In this document: positions 8,801 through 16,530 of the stretch, in pieces
How the letters are laid out: each line of letters opens with the position of its first letter
Numbering within the stretch: the first letter of the stretch is position 1
DNA from: an uncultured Bacteroidales bacterium
GTDB lineage: Bacteria > Bacteroidota > Bacteroidia > Bacteroidales > FEN-979
Reading direction: 5' to 3'
Assembly (NCBI GenBank): GCA_903845055.1
Contig: CAIMWF010000062.1
Coordinates: 78,108-142,107, forward strand
Length of the DNA stretch: 64,000 bases
Made by a program: the position numbers and the translations under genes
The notes under the pieces: model-generated
Database searches by the model: none
Told to the model about the DNA's origin: nothing
Seen by the model: the letters and a program-made list of their open reading frames with translations, nothing else

Positions 8801-8803
8801 ACT

Positions 8804-9358
8804 ATGACTGAAGAGATTATCATTGCCGGTTTTGGGGGACAGGGAGTACTTTCCATGGGAAAAATCCTGGCCTATTCGGGAGTTATGCAAAATAAAGAGG
8901 TAAGCTGGATGCCCTCCTACGGACCTGAAATGCGCGGCGGCACAGCCAATGTGACCGTAATCATCAGCGACGAACGGATCAGTTCGCCGATTCTGAATGC
9001 CTTCGATACCGCCATCATCCTGAACCAGCAGTCGATGGACAAGTTTGAAAAATCAGTAAAGCCCGGAGGGCTGCTTATTTACGATCCCAACGGGCTGACA
9101 CGCTTTCCCGAACGCACGGATATCAACATCTACTCCATCGAAGCTGCCGACGAAGCCGCCAGGCAGGGACTTTCCAAGATTTTCAACATGGTGGTCCTCG
9201 GCGGGTTCCTCAAACTGAAACCGCTGGTAGCCCCTGAATTCATTCACAAGGGATTGCAGAAATCACTTCCTGCAAGGCACCATGCCCTCATTCCCGAAAA
9301 TGAAAAAGCCATCGAGATTGGAAAGGGCCTGCTGAAGCCCGTCCATGTGCTTGCTTAA
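8804..9358 (+). CDS. korC: 2-oxoacid:ferredoxin oxidoreductase, gamma subunit
   Basis: A 184-residue gamma subunit. It starts MTEEIIIAGFGGQGVLSMGK, the nucleotide-fold start of this family, and has MPSYGPEMRGGTANV near residue 45. It completes the four-subunit enzyme with korD, korA and korB. A 56-base spacer holding a simple repeat separates it from korB, longer than the 2-20 base spacers between the other subunits. Confidence 0.92.
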   Translation: MTEEIIIAGFGGQGVLSMGKILAYSGVMQNKEVSWMPSYGPEMRGGTANVTVIISDERISSPILNAFDTAIILNQQSMDKFEKSVKPGGLLIYDPNGLTRFPERTDINIYSIEAADEAARQGLSKIFNMVVLGGFLKLKPLVAPEFIHKGLQKSLPARHHALIPENEKAIEIGKGLLKPVHVLA

Positions 9359-9388
9359 CGTTTGCTTTGCTGCTAACCAGGACAGGTT

Positions 9389-10150
9389 TTGACAAACCAG
9401 GAGCTTTTTGCCTTCCTTGAGGCCGGATACTCCCGGTATAACTGTCCTGGCTTTATCGCTTCTGATCCCATCTCCGTTCCGCACCGGTTCACCCTGAAAC
9501 AGGACATTGAAATTGCCGGTTTCCTGGCCGCCACCATATCGTGGGGAAACAGGAAATCGATTGTCGCCAACGCGATGAAACTCACGGATCTCATGGGAAA
9601 ATCGCCATATGAGTTCCTTTTAAATGCCAAAACCGGGGACTTCAGGCCCTTTCTTCAATTCGTCCACCGGACCTTCAACGGCGAGGATTGCCTCTTCTTT
9701 GTCACCTCCCTTCGGAACCTTTACCGGCGATACGAATGCATGGAGCTCCTCTTCAGTTCGGTTAACCAGCAAGGGACGGCCCATGCGATCGGAAACTTCC
9801 GGGATGCTTTTCTCTCAACAGCCCACCTGAAACGGTCGGAAAAGCACATTTCGAACCCTGCCGGCGGCTCGGCGGCAAAGCGGATCAACATGTTCCTGCG
9901 CTGGATGGTGCGGACCGACAACATGGGAGTTGATTTCGGCCTCTGGAATACCATCGATCCCGCCAACCTGATCTGCCCGCTTGATTTGCATTCGGGCAAT
10001 GTTGCCCGCAAACTGGGGCTGCTTAAACGGAAAGTCAACGACTGGAAAGCCGCCGAAGAGCTCACGGCAAACCTGCGGAAGTTCGATCCCCGCGATCCGG
10101 TTAAATATGACTTTGCCCTTTTCGGCCTCGGGGTTTCTGAGAAATTCTGA
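9389..10150 (+). CDS. TIGR02757 family protein (DUF2400)
   Basis: A 253-residue protein of a conserved but uncharacterised family common in Bacteroidota. Typical features are FLAATISWGNRKSIV near residue 47, GGSAAKRINMFLRWMVR near residue 155, and DLHSGNVARKLGLL near residue 195. No ATG precedes the conserved block, so the TTG at 9389 is taken as the start. It follows korC by 30 bases and could be cotranscribed, although a functional link to the oxidoreductase is not evident. Probably cytoplasmic. Confidence 0.85.
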   Translation: MTNQELFAFLEAGYSRYNCPGFIASDPISVPHRFTLKQDIEIAGFLAATISWGNRKSIVANAMKLTDLMGKSPYEFLLNAKTGDFRPFLQFVHRTFNGEDCLFFVTSLRNLYRRYECMELLFSSVNQQGTAHAIGNFRDAFLSTAHLKRSEKHISNPAGGSAAKRINMFLRWMVRTDNMGVDFGLWNTIDPANLICPLDLHSGNVARKLGLLKRKVNDWKAAEELTANLRKFDPRDPVKYDFALFGLGVSEKF

Positions 10151-10179
10151 CATCGCTATTTTTCCTACCTTTGTGATGT

Positions 10180-10860
10180 ATGAAAAACCATTTGGAAATC
10201 AATGAAATAACCGGCAACCCTGAAAAATACCTCCGGTGGGCCCTTTACCTCGCCATTTTTACAATCATTTACAACCTTGCAGAAGGGTTGGCCAGTCTCC
10301 TGCTGGGGATTGCCGGCGAAAGTTTCACACTTTTCGGTTTTGGCACCGACAGCCTGATAGAGGTCATTTCAGGCCTTGGCATCCTCCGGATGGTGACGCG
10401 CCTCCGGGCCAGGGGTGAGGCGCATCGTACCGGGTTTGAGAAACAGGCCCTGCGGGTTACCGGCGCTGCATTTTATGTGCTGGCCGCCGGGCTTCTCGTC
10501 ACATCCTGCTTCAACCTTTATTCATGTCACAAACCCGGAACGACCTTCTGGGGTATCGTCATTTCGCTGGTTTCCATCGTCATAATGGCCCTGTTGCTCC
10601 GATTGAAACTGGCTGCCGGCAGGAGACTCGGTTCGGCTGCCATCATTGCCGATGCGCATTGCACCCGGGTTTGCATCTATATGTCCGTCGTGCTCCTTGC
10701 TGCCAGTCTTGTTTATGAACTCACAGGGCTCTGGTGGACCGATATCCTCGGAACCCTCGGGCTCGCATGGTTTTCATTTTCCGAAGGGCGTGAATGTTTC
10801 GAAAAAGCACGCACCGGGGCACATTGCTCCTGTAAAAATGCAACCAGACAGGTAAGTTAA
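10180..10860 (+). CDS. Cation-efflux-like (CDF-type) membrane protein
   Basis: A 226-residue polytopic membrane protein with about six helices. The FGTDSLIEVISG stretch near residue 50 and ADAHCTRVCIYMSVV near residue 157 correspond to the two intramembrane D/H-x3-D-type metal sites of cation diffusion facilitators (here TDSLIE and ADAHC). The C-terminal cytoplasmic domain of classical CDF proteins is absent: the protein ends shortly after the last helix in a short Cys-rich tail. Function as a divalent cation carrier is inferred. It sits 29 bases after the TIGR02757 gene. Confidence 0.7.
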   Translation: MKNHLEINEITGNPEKYLRWALYLAIFTIIYNLAEGLASLLLGIAGESFTLFGFGTDSLIEVISGLGILRMVTRLRARGEAHRTGFEKQALRVTGAAFYVLAAGLLVTSCFNLYSCHKPGTTFWGIVISLVSIVIMALLLRLKLAAGRRLGSAAIIADAHCTRVCIYMSVVLLAASLVYELTGLWWTDILGTLGLAWFSFSEGRECFEKARTGAHCSCKNATRQVS

Positions 10861-10878
10861 CGTCAAATGTTAAACATT

Positions 10879-10945
10879 TTCTTTCGTCACTCGTCACTCG
10901 TCATTCATCATTTAAATCGTAATTCCAAAATCGTAAATCGTACAT
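10879..10945 (+). repeat. Word-repeat array (CGTCACT family, then AATCGTA family)
   Basis: Tandem CGTCACTCGTCACTCGTCAT words are followed by AATCGTAATTCC and AAATCGTAAATCGTA words, ending five bases before the yqaE start. The first family is the reverse complement of the GTGACGA array at 13931-13963. Confidence 0.7.
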
Positions 10946-10949
10946 AATA

Positions 10950-11102
10950 ATGGGTTTATTCCGCGCGCTCATCTGTATCATTTTCCCGCCCCTTGCCGTC
11001 CTTGACCGGGGCTGCGGCGCCATCCTGCTAGTCGTCATCCTCACCTGCTGCGGCTGGATCCCCGGCGTGATCGCCGCCATTGTCTTCAACATGAGAGACT
11101 GA
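10950..11102 (+). CDS. yqaE: YqaE/Pmp3 family small membrane protein
   Basis: A 50-residue peptide starting MGLFRALICIIFPPLAVLDR and ending in AAIVFNMRD. Two hydrophobic segments (residues about 4-18 and 24-45) surround the PPLAVLDRGCG turn, and CCGWIPGVIAA matches the second-helix signature (GxxPGxIHA-like). The Pmp3/YqaE family comprises small inner-membrane proteolipids linked to membrane potential and stress in yeast and bacteria. Here the PGVI-AA residues replace the common PGIIHA. The ATG lies directly after a word-repeat array. Confidence 0.85.
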   Translation: MGLFRALICIIFPPLAVLDRGCGAILLVVILTCCGWIPGVIAAIVFNMRD

Positions 11103-11157
11103 CCGGATCTCCTCAAACCTTCATTGATCGCATCACCCCTGGAGGTACCTCCGACTT

Positions 11158-11192
11158 CCGCAATTATTAATTATTAATTTTTAATTAATTTA
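11158..11192 (+). repeat. AT-only word repeat (ATTATTAATT)
   Basis: AATTATTAATTATTAATTTTTAATTAATTT-type sequence in the spacer between yqaE and the LETM1-like gene. It may contribute a promoter but no TAnnTTTG box is present. Confidence 0.45.
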
Positions 11193-11234
11193 CCCATTCC
11201 CTTCCCTTGGCAATTATGCTTAAGTTTGTAAGAC

Positions 11235-11708
11235 ATGTGCTTCACCAATCCGCCCTTCAGGAAAAAGGTCATTGCCTATTTTTTGAACTTCTTTACGATC
11301 CCGCGCGTAAAAGAGCTCATCGCCAGTTATGCAAGGCTGTTTATTGGCGAGGCCGGCAGGTATTCTGCGGGGGTAAAAACCGAAGCCCTTGAAACCAGGG
11401 TGACCTTCATCACCCTCACGAAGTACATCCGCAAAGAACCCATCACCCGCGAGGAGAAAAAACAGTTCAAGATCCAGGTATTTGACATCCTGCGCAGTTC
11501 GGGCGTGATGGTCCCGGTCATGCTGTTCCCCCTGCCCTTTGTCGGGACTCTCCTGCTGATCATCATGGATCACCTTTTGCTGAGCATGAACATCCGGCTT
11601 TTGCCCGACGCCTTTTATCCGAAGGAGAAAAAGGACCTGCTCACCCCGGAAGGCATTGAAAATGATCTTAAAAAAGAGAATGCCTTCGCTCCGTCCGCCG
11701 AAAAATAA
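11235..11708 (+). CDS. LETM1-like domain protein
   Basis: A 157-residue protein. An in-frame TAA six bases before the ATG fixes the start. The central part, ILRSSGVMVPVMLFPLPFVG then LLLSMNIRLLPDAFYPKEKK (residues about 92-135), resembles the ribosome-binding-like LETM1 domain: a hydrophobic helix with conserved prolines followed by LLPxxF. In mitochondria LETM1 takes part in cation/proton exchange and translation; bacterial relatives are uncharacterised. One membrane segment is likely (residues about 95-115). The similarity is from pattern memory and short. Confidence 0.5.
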   Translation: MCFTNPPFRKKVIAYFLNFFTIPRVKELIASYARLFIGEAGRYSAGVKTEALETRVTFITLTKYIRKEPITREEKKQFKIQVFDILRSSGVMVPVMLFPLPFVGTLLLIIMDHLLLSMNIRLLPDAFYPKEKKDLLTPEGIENDLKKENAFAPSAEK

Positions 11709-11868
11709 TCAGACCCGGAATCTGCCCTTTCCCATTTGCGCCCCATGGCCCGGCTGACCTGAATCACAGTCTTAGTGACAGCATGCCGGCAGGGGTATCC
11801 TTTATCAATTACCATTAACCGCCCTTGTTCGATGGCGGACAGACCGGTAACAGTGGATGCAAAAACGG

Positions 11869-12444
11869 TCAGATCTTTTTTAACATGGCGATGGCCTCTT
11901 CAATGTGCTTTTCAAACGAAAGCTGCGAAGAGAATATCATGCGGATGATGCCCTGTTTGTCGATCACGAAGGTGACACGGCCCGGAAGGATTCCCAGCGA
12001 TTTCCCGACGCCATACCTGCCCGCAACCGACCGGTCCTTGTCGGACAGCAGGATAAAAGGCAGTTTGTGATTGGCGGCGAATGCCTGGTGCGATGCTACA
12101 TCATCGGAACTTATCCCGATCACCTCCGCACCGGCCTCCCTGAAAACCTCGTAATTGTCGCGGAAACTGCAGGCCTCCTTGGTGCAACCGTAGGATTCAT
12201 CTTTCGGATAAAAATAGACCACCAGGTTCGTCTTCCCTAAATAATCAGCAAGATTCACGCGTTTGCCCTTCTGATCGGGCAACGAGAATTCAGGAGCCTT
12301 GCTCCCGATTTCAATTTTTTCAGCCATTTGGTTTGTATTGGAACGATCCGTATGCCCTGCACCATGATTTGTACTGCATTGGCAGGAAACAAGGCAATAA
12401 TTTAGAATAAATATAAATAAGTATAAAAATTTGTATCTTTGCAT
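11869..12444 (-). CDS. bcp: Peroxiredoxin (Bcp/PrxQ type) with possible lipoprotein leader
   Basis: Thiol peroxidase that reduces H2O2 and organic peroxides. The thioredoxin fold runs from about residue 45 to the end, with the peroxidatic cysteine in YGCTKEACSFRD near residue 87 and the resolving Cys five residues on, as in PrxQ. The usual TPGCT context is SYGCT here. Two starts are possible. From 12444 the protein has 191 residues and a convincing lipoprotein signal (FLYLFIFILNYCLVSC). From the ATG at 12327 (MAEKIEIGSK) it is a standard 152-residue cytoplasmic Bcp. The extension overlaps the divergent gpx promoter, so its codons may be promoter DNA instead. Confidence 0.88.
   Translation of the reverse strand: MQRYKFLYLFIFILNYCLVSCQCSTNHGAGHTDRSNTNQMAEKIEIGSKAPEFSLPDQKGKRVNLADYLGKTNLVVYFYPKDESYGCTKEACSFRDNYEVFREAGAEVIGISSDDVASHQAFAANHKLPFILLSDKDRSVAGRYGVGKSLGILPGRVTFVIDKQGIIRMIFSSQLSFEKHIEEAIAMLKKI
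12434..12441 (+). promoter_or_regulatory. Putative -7 box TATCTTTG for gpx
   Basis: Perfect TAnnTTTG in an AT-rich tract, 38 bases before the gpx ATG at 12480. It overlaps the first codons of the long form of the divergent peroxiredoxin. Confidence 0.55.
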
Positions 12445-12479
12445 CCGTATTCAGCAAATAAAATCTAAAGGTAACAAAA

Positions 12480-13025
12480 ATGAGAACAATTCTTTTATTT
12501 TTAACGATAATAACCATGGCTCCATTCACTCAGGCCCAGAACAAAAAATCACTGTTTGATTTCAAGGTAACCACCATCGAAGGCCAGCCTTTTGATCTGT
12601 CTTCGCTCAGGGGCAAAAAGGTCCTTGTGGTCAATGTTGCATCCAGATGCGGTTACACGCCGCAATATGCCCAGCTTGAAGAACTGTATCAGAAATACGG
12701 ACCCGACCGGTTCGTGATCATCGGTTTCCCCGCCAATAATTTCATGGGACAGGAACCCGGGACCAATGCAGAGATCAGGGAATTCTGCACCAGTAAATAC
12801 AATGTAACCTTCCCGATGATGTCTAAGATTTCGGTAAAGGGCAAAGACATGGACCCGTTATACCAGTGGCTTACCTCCAAAGACCAGAACGGTGTTGTGG
12901 ATGCCCCTGTCAAATGGAACTTCCAGAAATTCATGATCAATGAACAGGGCCAGTTGGTTGATTTTGCCTCACCCGGCGACAAACCATTTGATGAAAAAAT
13001 TGTACGTTGGATAGAAAAGAAATAA
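12480..13025 (+). CDS. Exported glutathione peroxidase-family thiol peroxidase
   Basis: A 181-residue GPx-family protein with a cleavable signal peptide (residues 1-19, ending TQAQ), so it acts in the periplasm. [20 protein letters not shown] (near residue 52) carries the catalytic Cys in place of selenocysteine; [12 protein letters not shown] near residue 80 and [13 protein letters not shown] near residue 142 contain the conserved Gln, Trp and Asn of the tetrad. Bacterial Cys-GPx enzymes usually use thioredoxin-type donors. It is divergent from a peroxiredoxin and precedes rubredoxin and rubrerythrin, a peroxide-defence neighbourhood. Confidence 0.93.
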   Translation: MRTILLFLTIITMAPFTQAQNKKSLFDFKVTTIEGQPFDLSSLRGKKVLVVNVASRCGYTPQYAQLEELYQKYGPDRFVIIGFPANNFMGQEPGTNAEIREFCTSKYNVTFPMMSKISVKGKDMDPLYQWLTSKDQNGVVDAPVKWNFQKFMINEQGQLVDFASPGDKPFDEKIVRWIEKK

Positions 13026-13074
13026 CTTCGCCATTCTGTCATCCTGCTTTTTTGCCATCAAATACCTGTCAGCC

Positions 13075-13236
13075 ATGAACAAATACAAGTGTACCGTATG
13101 CGGCCATATCTACGACCCGGTGTTTGGCGACCCCGATTCGGGAATCGCCCCGGGAACCCCGTTTGAGGATATTCCGGTTGACTGGGTCTGCCCGATCTGC
13201 GGGGTTGGGAAAGAAGATTATGTGAAGATGCGGTGA
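13075..13236 (+). CDS. Rubredoxin
   Basis: A 53-residue small iron protein. Two C-x2-C knuckles, CTVCGHIYD (residues 6-9) and [11 protein letters not shown] (about 39-42), bind one Fe(SCys)4 centre. [12 protein letters not shown] between them is the family loop. It probably donates electrons to rubrerythrin, encoded 112 bases downstream, in a cytoplasmic peroxide-reducing chain. Length is standard for the family. Confidence 0.93.
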   Translation: MNKYKCTVCGHIYDPVFGDPDSGIAPGTPFEDIPVDWVCPICGVGKEDYVKMR

Positions 13237-13317
13237 GCGGAGGGAGGACCGTATGCTGGATGATGACTGCCGCCTGCCGGACCGGCCTGGTCGTACGTGG
13301 ATTCCGGAAATTCGGCG

Positions 13318-13325
13318 TATCTTTG
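13318..13325 (+). promoter_or_regulatory. Putative -7 box TATCTTTG for rubrerythrin
   Basis: Perfect TAnnTTTG, 23 bases before the rubrerythrin ATG at 13349; suggests a separate promoter from rubredoxin. Confidence 0.5.
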
Positions 13326-13348
13326 AGTACCAAATTCAAATAACCGTT

Positions 13349-13927
13349 ATGGAAAAGAGCATCAGGGGAACCCGAACCGAACAAAACCTGTTGAAAGCCT
13401 TTGCAGGGGAATCACAGGCCAAAAACCGCTATACCTTTTATTCAAAACAGGCCAAAAAAGAGGGATTTGAGCAGATTGCCGCTTTTTTTGCAGAAACAGC
13501 GCTGAACGAAGAATCCCATGCCAAGACTTTTTTCCGGTTCCTCGAAGGCGGACCCGTTGAAATCACGGCCATCTACCCCGGCGGTGTCATCGGGACCACG
13601 GCCGAAAACCTTTTGGCAGCCGCCGAAGGGGAACATGAAGAGTGGACCGATCTGTATCCGCAATTCGGAAAAACCGCCTCGGAGGAGGGTTTTCAGAAAA
13701 TCGCCATCGCCTTCACCCTGATCGCTACTGTTGAAAAACATCACGAAACCCGTTTCCTGAAACTGCTGAACAACCTTGAGAAGAACAGGGTATTCGAAAA
13801 GGATGAAAAAACCTACTGGGTTTGCCGCAAATGCGGATATGTGCATTACGGGTTCAAAGCACTCCAGATGTGCCCCGCATGCAGCCACCCGATGGCCTAT
13901 TTTGAAGTGATGCAGGAAAACTATTAA
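13349..13927 (+). CDS. rbr: Rubrerythrin
   Basis: A 192-residue cytoplasmic NADH- or rubredoxin-linked peroxidase. The N-terminal ferritin-like four-helix domain has diiron ligands in AFAGESQAKNRY (near residue 20), ETALNEESHA (near 53) and TVEKHHETRF (near 127). A C-terminal rubredoxin-like domain carries CRKCGYVHYG and CPACSHP (residues about 157-182). The ATG at 13349 is used, since the longer frame encodes no family sequence and spans the promoter box. Anaerobes use this protein to detoxify H2O2. A word-repeat array follows its stop directly. Confidence 0.95.
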   Translation: MEKSIRGTRTEQNLLKAFAGESQAKNRYTFYSKQAKKEGFEQIAAFFAETALNEESHAKTFFRFLEGGPVEITAIYPGGVIGTTAENLLAAAEGEHEEWTDLYPQFGKTASEEGFQKIAIAFTLIATVEKHHETRFLKLLNNLEKNRVFEKDEKTYWVCRKCGYVHYGFKALQMCPACSHPMAYFEVMQENY

Positions 13928-13930
13928 AAG

Positions 13931-13963
13931 TGACGAATGACGGGTGACGAGTGACGAGTGACG
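13931..13963 (+). repeat. Word-repeat array (GTGACGA family)
   Basis: Tandem GTGACGAATGACGGGTGACG-type 7-base words starting four bases after the rubrerythrin stop. Its reverse complement occurs at 10879-10910. Confidence 0.7.
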
Positions 13964-14034
13964 TTTTTAATTCCTGTTACTTCCCTGCCAAAAAGTCAAA
14001 ACCATCAACAAAACAAAACAACAAGCATAAAAGT

Positions 14035-16437
14035 ATGTCGAAAAAAAGAAAATTCAGCAAAGAGGAAATATTAAAAGATTACAAACTTGCAAATGAGAGC
14101 CGGCAGGTGAGTTTACTTGGACGACGGGAAGTACTGGGCGGGAAGGCCAATTTCGGACTGTTCGGCGATGGAAAGGAGATTCCCCAGATCATCAAGGCCA
14201 AGTTCTTCGAAAATGGCGACTGGCGCTCAGGCTATTACCGTGATCAAACCTTTATGATGGCGGCGGGGCTGTCGGACCTGGATATCTTTTTCGCGCAATT
14301 GTACGGCGATACCGACCTCACCCGCAACCCCGATAATGGCGGAAGGCTTATGAATTCTCATTTTGCCACGCGCAGCCTTGACGAACATGGGGAATGGAAA
14401 GATCTTACCCGGCAAAAAAATTCATCCGGCGACATCTCCCCCACCGCCGGGCAGATGCCCCGCCTGCTTGGCCTTGCCCTCGCCTCCAAAGTTTTCAGGA
14501 ACAGTCCTGAAATGTGGGAAGCCGCTAAAAAATTTACTGTTAAGGGAAATGAAATAGCCTTCGGGATGATTGGCGACGCATCCACTTCTGAGGGCCATTT
14601 TTTTGAAACCATCAACGCTGCCGGCGTGCTCCAGGTACCCATGGCTCTCTCCATCTGGGATGACGGTTACGGGATCTCCGTTCCGAAAAAATACCAGACA
14701 ACCAAGGAAAACATATCTGCACTGCTCAGGGGATTCGTAGCTGATGAAAATGGTCCCGGCATCCGCCTGTACACGGCCAACGGCTGGGATTATGCCGCAC
14801 TGTACGACATGTACGAAGAGGGCATTGCCGTTTGCCGCAGGGAACAGGTCCCGGTGGTATTCCATGTTACCGAACTGACACAGCCGCAGGGACATTCCAC
14901 CTCCGGGTCGCATGAGCGTTACAAATCGGTCGAACGCCTTGCCTGGGAACGCGATCATGATTGCATTCCCCGCATGCGGACCTGGATCCTCGAAGAGAAA
15001 ATTGCAACCGCTGAAGAACTCGACGCTATCGAAAAAAATGCGGTGGTCGCCGCAAAGAATGCCCGCGACCATGGCTGGAAAGCCTTCCTGGCCCCTTTCA
15101 AGTCCGAACGCGAACACCTGGTCAGCGTGGTGAAATCCACGCACTGCCCCTGTAAGAAACAGGCCCGCATCGACAAGATCGTGGCCGATCTGGAAGCCAT
15201 GGCAGAACCGATCAGGAAGGATATCATTTCAGCTGCCAAGAAGATCATGCGCGATGTCTGCACCTCCTGCAGCATGAAAAAACCGATGAAGGCCGACCTG
15301 GAAGTCTGGATGGCCGAACAGCGCAAACTGAACGAAGCGCGTTACAGTTCGCACCTTTACAGCCAGTCGGAACACAGCGCACTGAAGATCCAGGGAATTC
15401 CACCCAGGTTCGATGAAAAATCACCGGTCGTAACCGGGCGGGAAGTATTGCACGCCAATTATGACATCCTCTTTAAAAACAACCCCCTTGCACTCATCTT
15501 CGGCGAAGATGTCGGCAAGATCGGCGGCGTGAACCAGACACTCGAAGGACTGCAGGCCAAATACGGCGAAACAAGGATTTCCGATACCGGCATCCGGGAA
15601 GCCACCATCATCGGCCAGGGACTGGGCATGGCCCTCAGGGGATTGCGCCCGATTGCTGAAATTCAGTATTTTGACTACCTGTTATACGGACTACAGGTGA
15701 TGAGCGACGACCTTGCCACCACCCATTACCGCACCGTGGGCGGGCAAAAGGCACCGATGATCATCAGCACCCGAGGTCACCGCCTTGTCGGGATCTGGCA
15801 CTCCGGGTCCCCCCTCAGCATGGTGATCAACTCCATCCGCGGCATCTATGTGATGGTTCCCCGGAACATGACCCAGGCGGCAGGTTTTTACAATACCATG
15901 ATGGCCTCCGACGATGCCGGGCTTGTCATCGAGCCCCTGAACGGCTACCGGCTGAAAGAACAGATGCCCGCCAACATCGGCAATTACCTTATTCCGCTGG
16001 GGGTGCCTGAGATATTGCAGGAAGGCTCCGATATCACCATCGTTACCTACGGCTCATGCGTTAAAATTGCCCAGGAGGCCCTGCCCCAGATCGCCGATTT
16101 CGGCATCTCCGTCGAACTCATTGATGTTCAGACCCTCCTGCCATTCGACGTGAACCACGAAATCCTGAAATCATTGAAAAAAACAAACAAGATCCTGTTT
16201 TTTGATGAAGACGGGAGCGGCGGCGCCACGGCATTCATGATGCAGAAGGTGATGGAGGAACAGGGCGGTTACCGGTATCTCGATGCCGAACCCCGCACCC
16301 TGACCTCCAACGATCACCGCCCGGCCTATACCAACGACGGTGACTATTTTTCCAATCCAAATGCCGAAGATGTCTTCGAATCGGTTTACCACATGATGCA
16401 CGAATACAACCCGAACAAGTATCCGAGGTTGTGGTAA
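14035..16437 (+). CDS. Fused alpha-beta E1 component of a 2-oxoacid dehydrogenase
   Basis: An 800-residue TPP-dependent decarboxylase in which the E1 alpha and beta chains are one polypeptide. The alpha half has GDASTSEGHFFETINAAG near residue 180 and WDDGYGIS near 208, where the classical TPP motif has GDG and NN. The beta half (from about residue 470) has IFGEDVGKIGGVNQTL and ends in a transketolase C-terminal domain. The linker carries four cysteines (CPC near 370 and CTSC near 408), which is unusual. The ATG at 14035 is used because the upstream frame holds low-complexity sequence. Substrate is pyruvate or branched-chain 2-oxoacids; no E2/E3 lies next to it. Confidence 0.88.
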   Translation: MSKKRKFSKEEILKDYKLANESRQVSLLGRREVLGGKANFGLFGDGKEIPQIIKAKFFENGDWRSGYYRDQTFMMAAGLSDLDIFFAQLYGDTDLTRNPDNGGRLMNSHFATRSLDEHGEWKDLTRQKNSSGDISPTAGQMPRLLGLALASKVFRNSPEMWEAAKKFTVKGNEIAFGMIGDASTSEGHFFETINAAGVLQVPMALSIWDDGYGISVPKKYQTTKENISALLRGFVADENGPGIRLYTANGWDYAALYDMYEEGIAVCRREQVPVVFHVTELTQPQGHSTSGSHERYKSVERLAWERDHDCIPRMRTWILEEKIATAEELDAIEKNAVVAAKNARDHGWKAFLAPFKSEREHLVSVVKSTHCPCKKQARIDKIVADLEAMAEPIRKDIISAAKKIMRDVCTSCSMKKPMKADLEVWMAEQRKLNEARYSSHLYSQSEHSALKIQGIPPRFDEKSPVVTGREVLHANYDILFKNNPLALIFGEDVGKIGGVNQTLEGLQAKYGETRISDTGIREATIIGQGLGMALRGLRPIAEIQYFDYLLYGLQVMSDDLATTHYRTVGGQKAPMIISTRGHRLVGIWHSGSPLSMVINSIRGIYVMVPRNMTQAAGFYNTMMASDDAGLVIEPLNGYRLKEQMPANIGNYLIPLGVPEILQEGSDITIVTYGSCVKIAQEALPQIADFGISVELIDVQTLLPFDVNHEILKSLKKTNKILFFDEDGSGGATAFMMQKVMEEQGGYRYLDAEPRTLTSNDHRPAYTNDGDYFSNPNAEDVFESVYHMMHEYNPNKYPRLW

Positions 16438-16473
16438 GGAATTAAGAAGGCAACAGGCTATAGAAAAGGTTGA

Positions 16474-16530
16474 AAGCTGAAACAATTTAAATCATTTTCA
16501 AATTTTCAAATCCTCACATCTTCAAATTAT
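16474..16530 (+). repeat. Word-repeat array (TTTTCAAA family) running into mnmD
   Basis: CATTTTCAAATTTTCAAATC and CATCTTCAAATTATC words between the E1 gene and mnmD. The reading frame of mnmD is open through this array and its homologous N-terminus begins at its end. Confidence 0.6.

Noticed and set aside
11709..11868. Possible small RNA or tRNA in the 160-base gap before the peroxiredoxin stop
   Set aside because: No cloverleaf, conserved loop sequence or strong hairpin was found.
13931..13963. Possible CRISPR array
   Set aside because: The units are only seven bases, without unique spacers or cas genes nearby.
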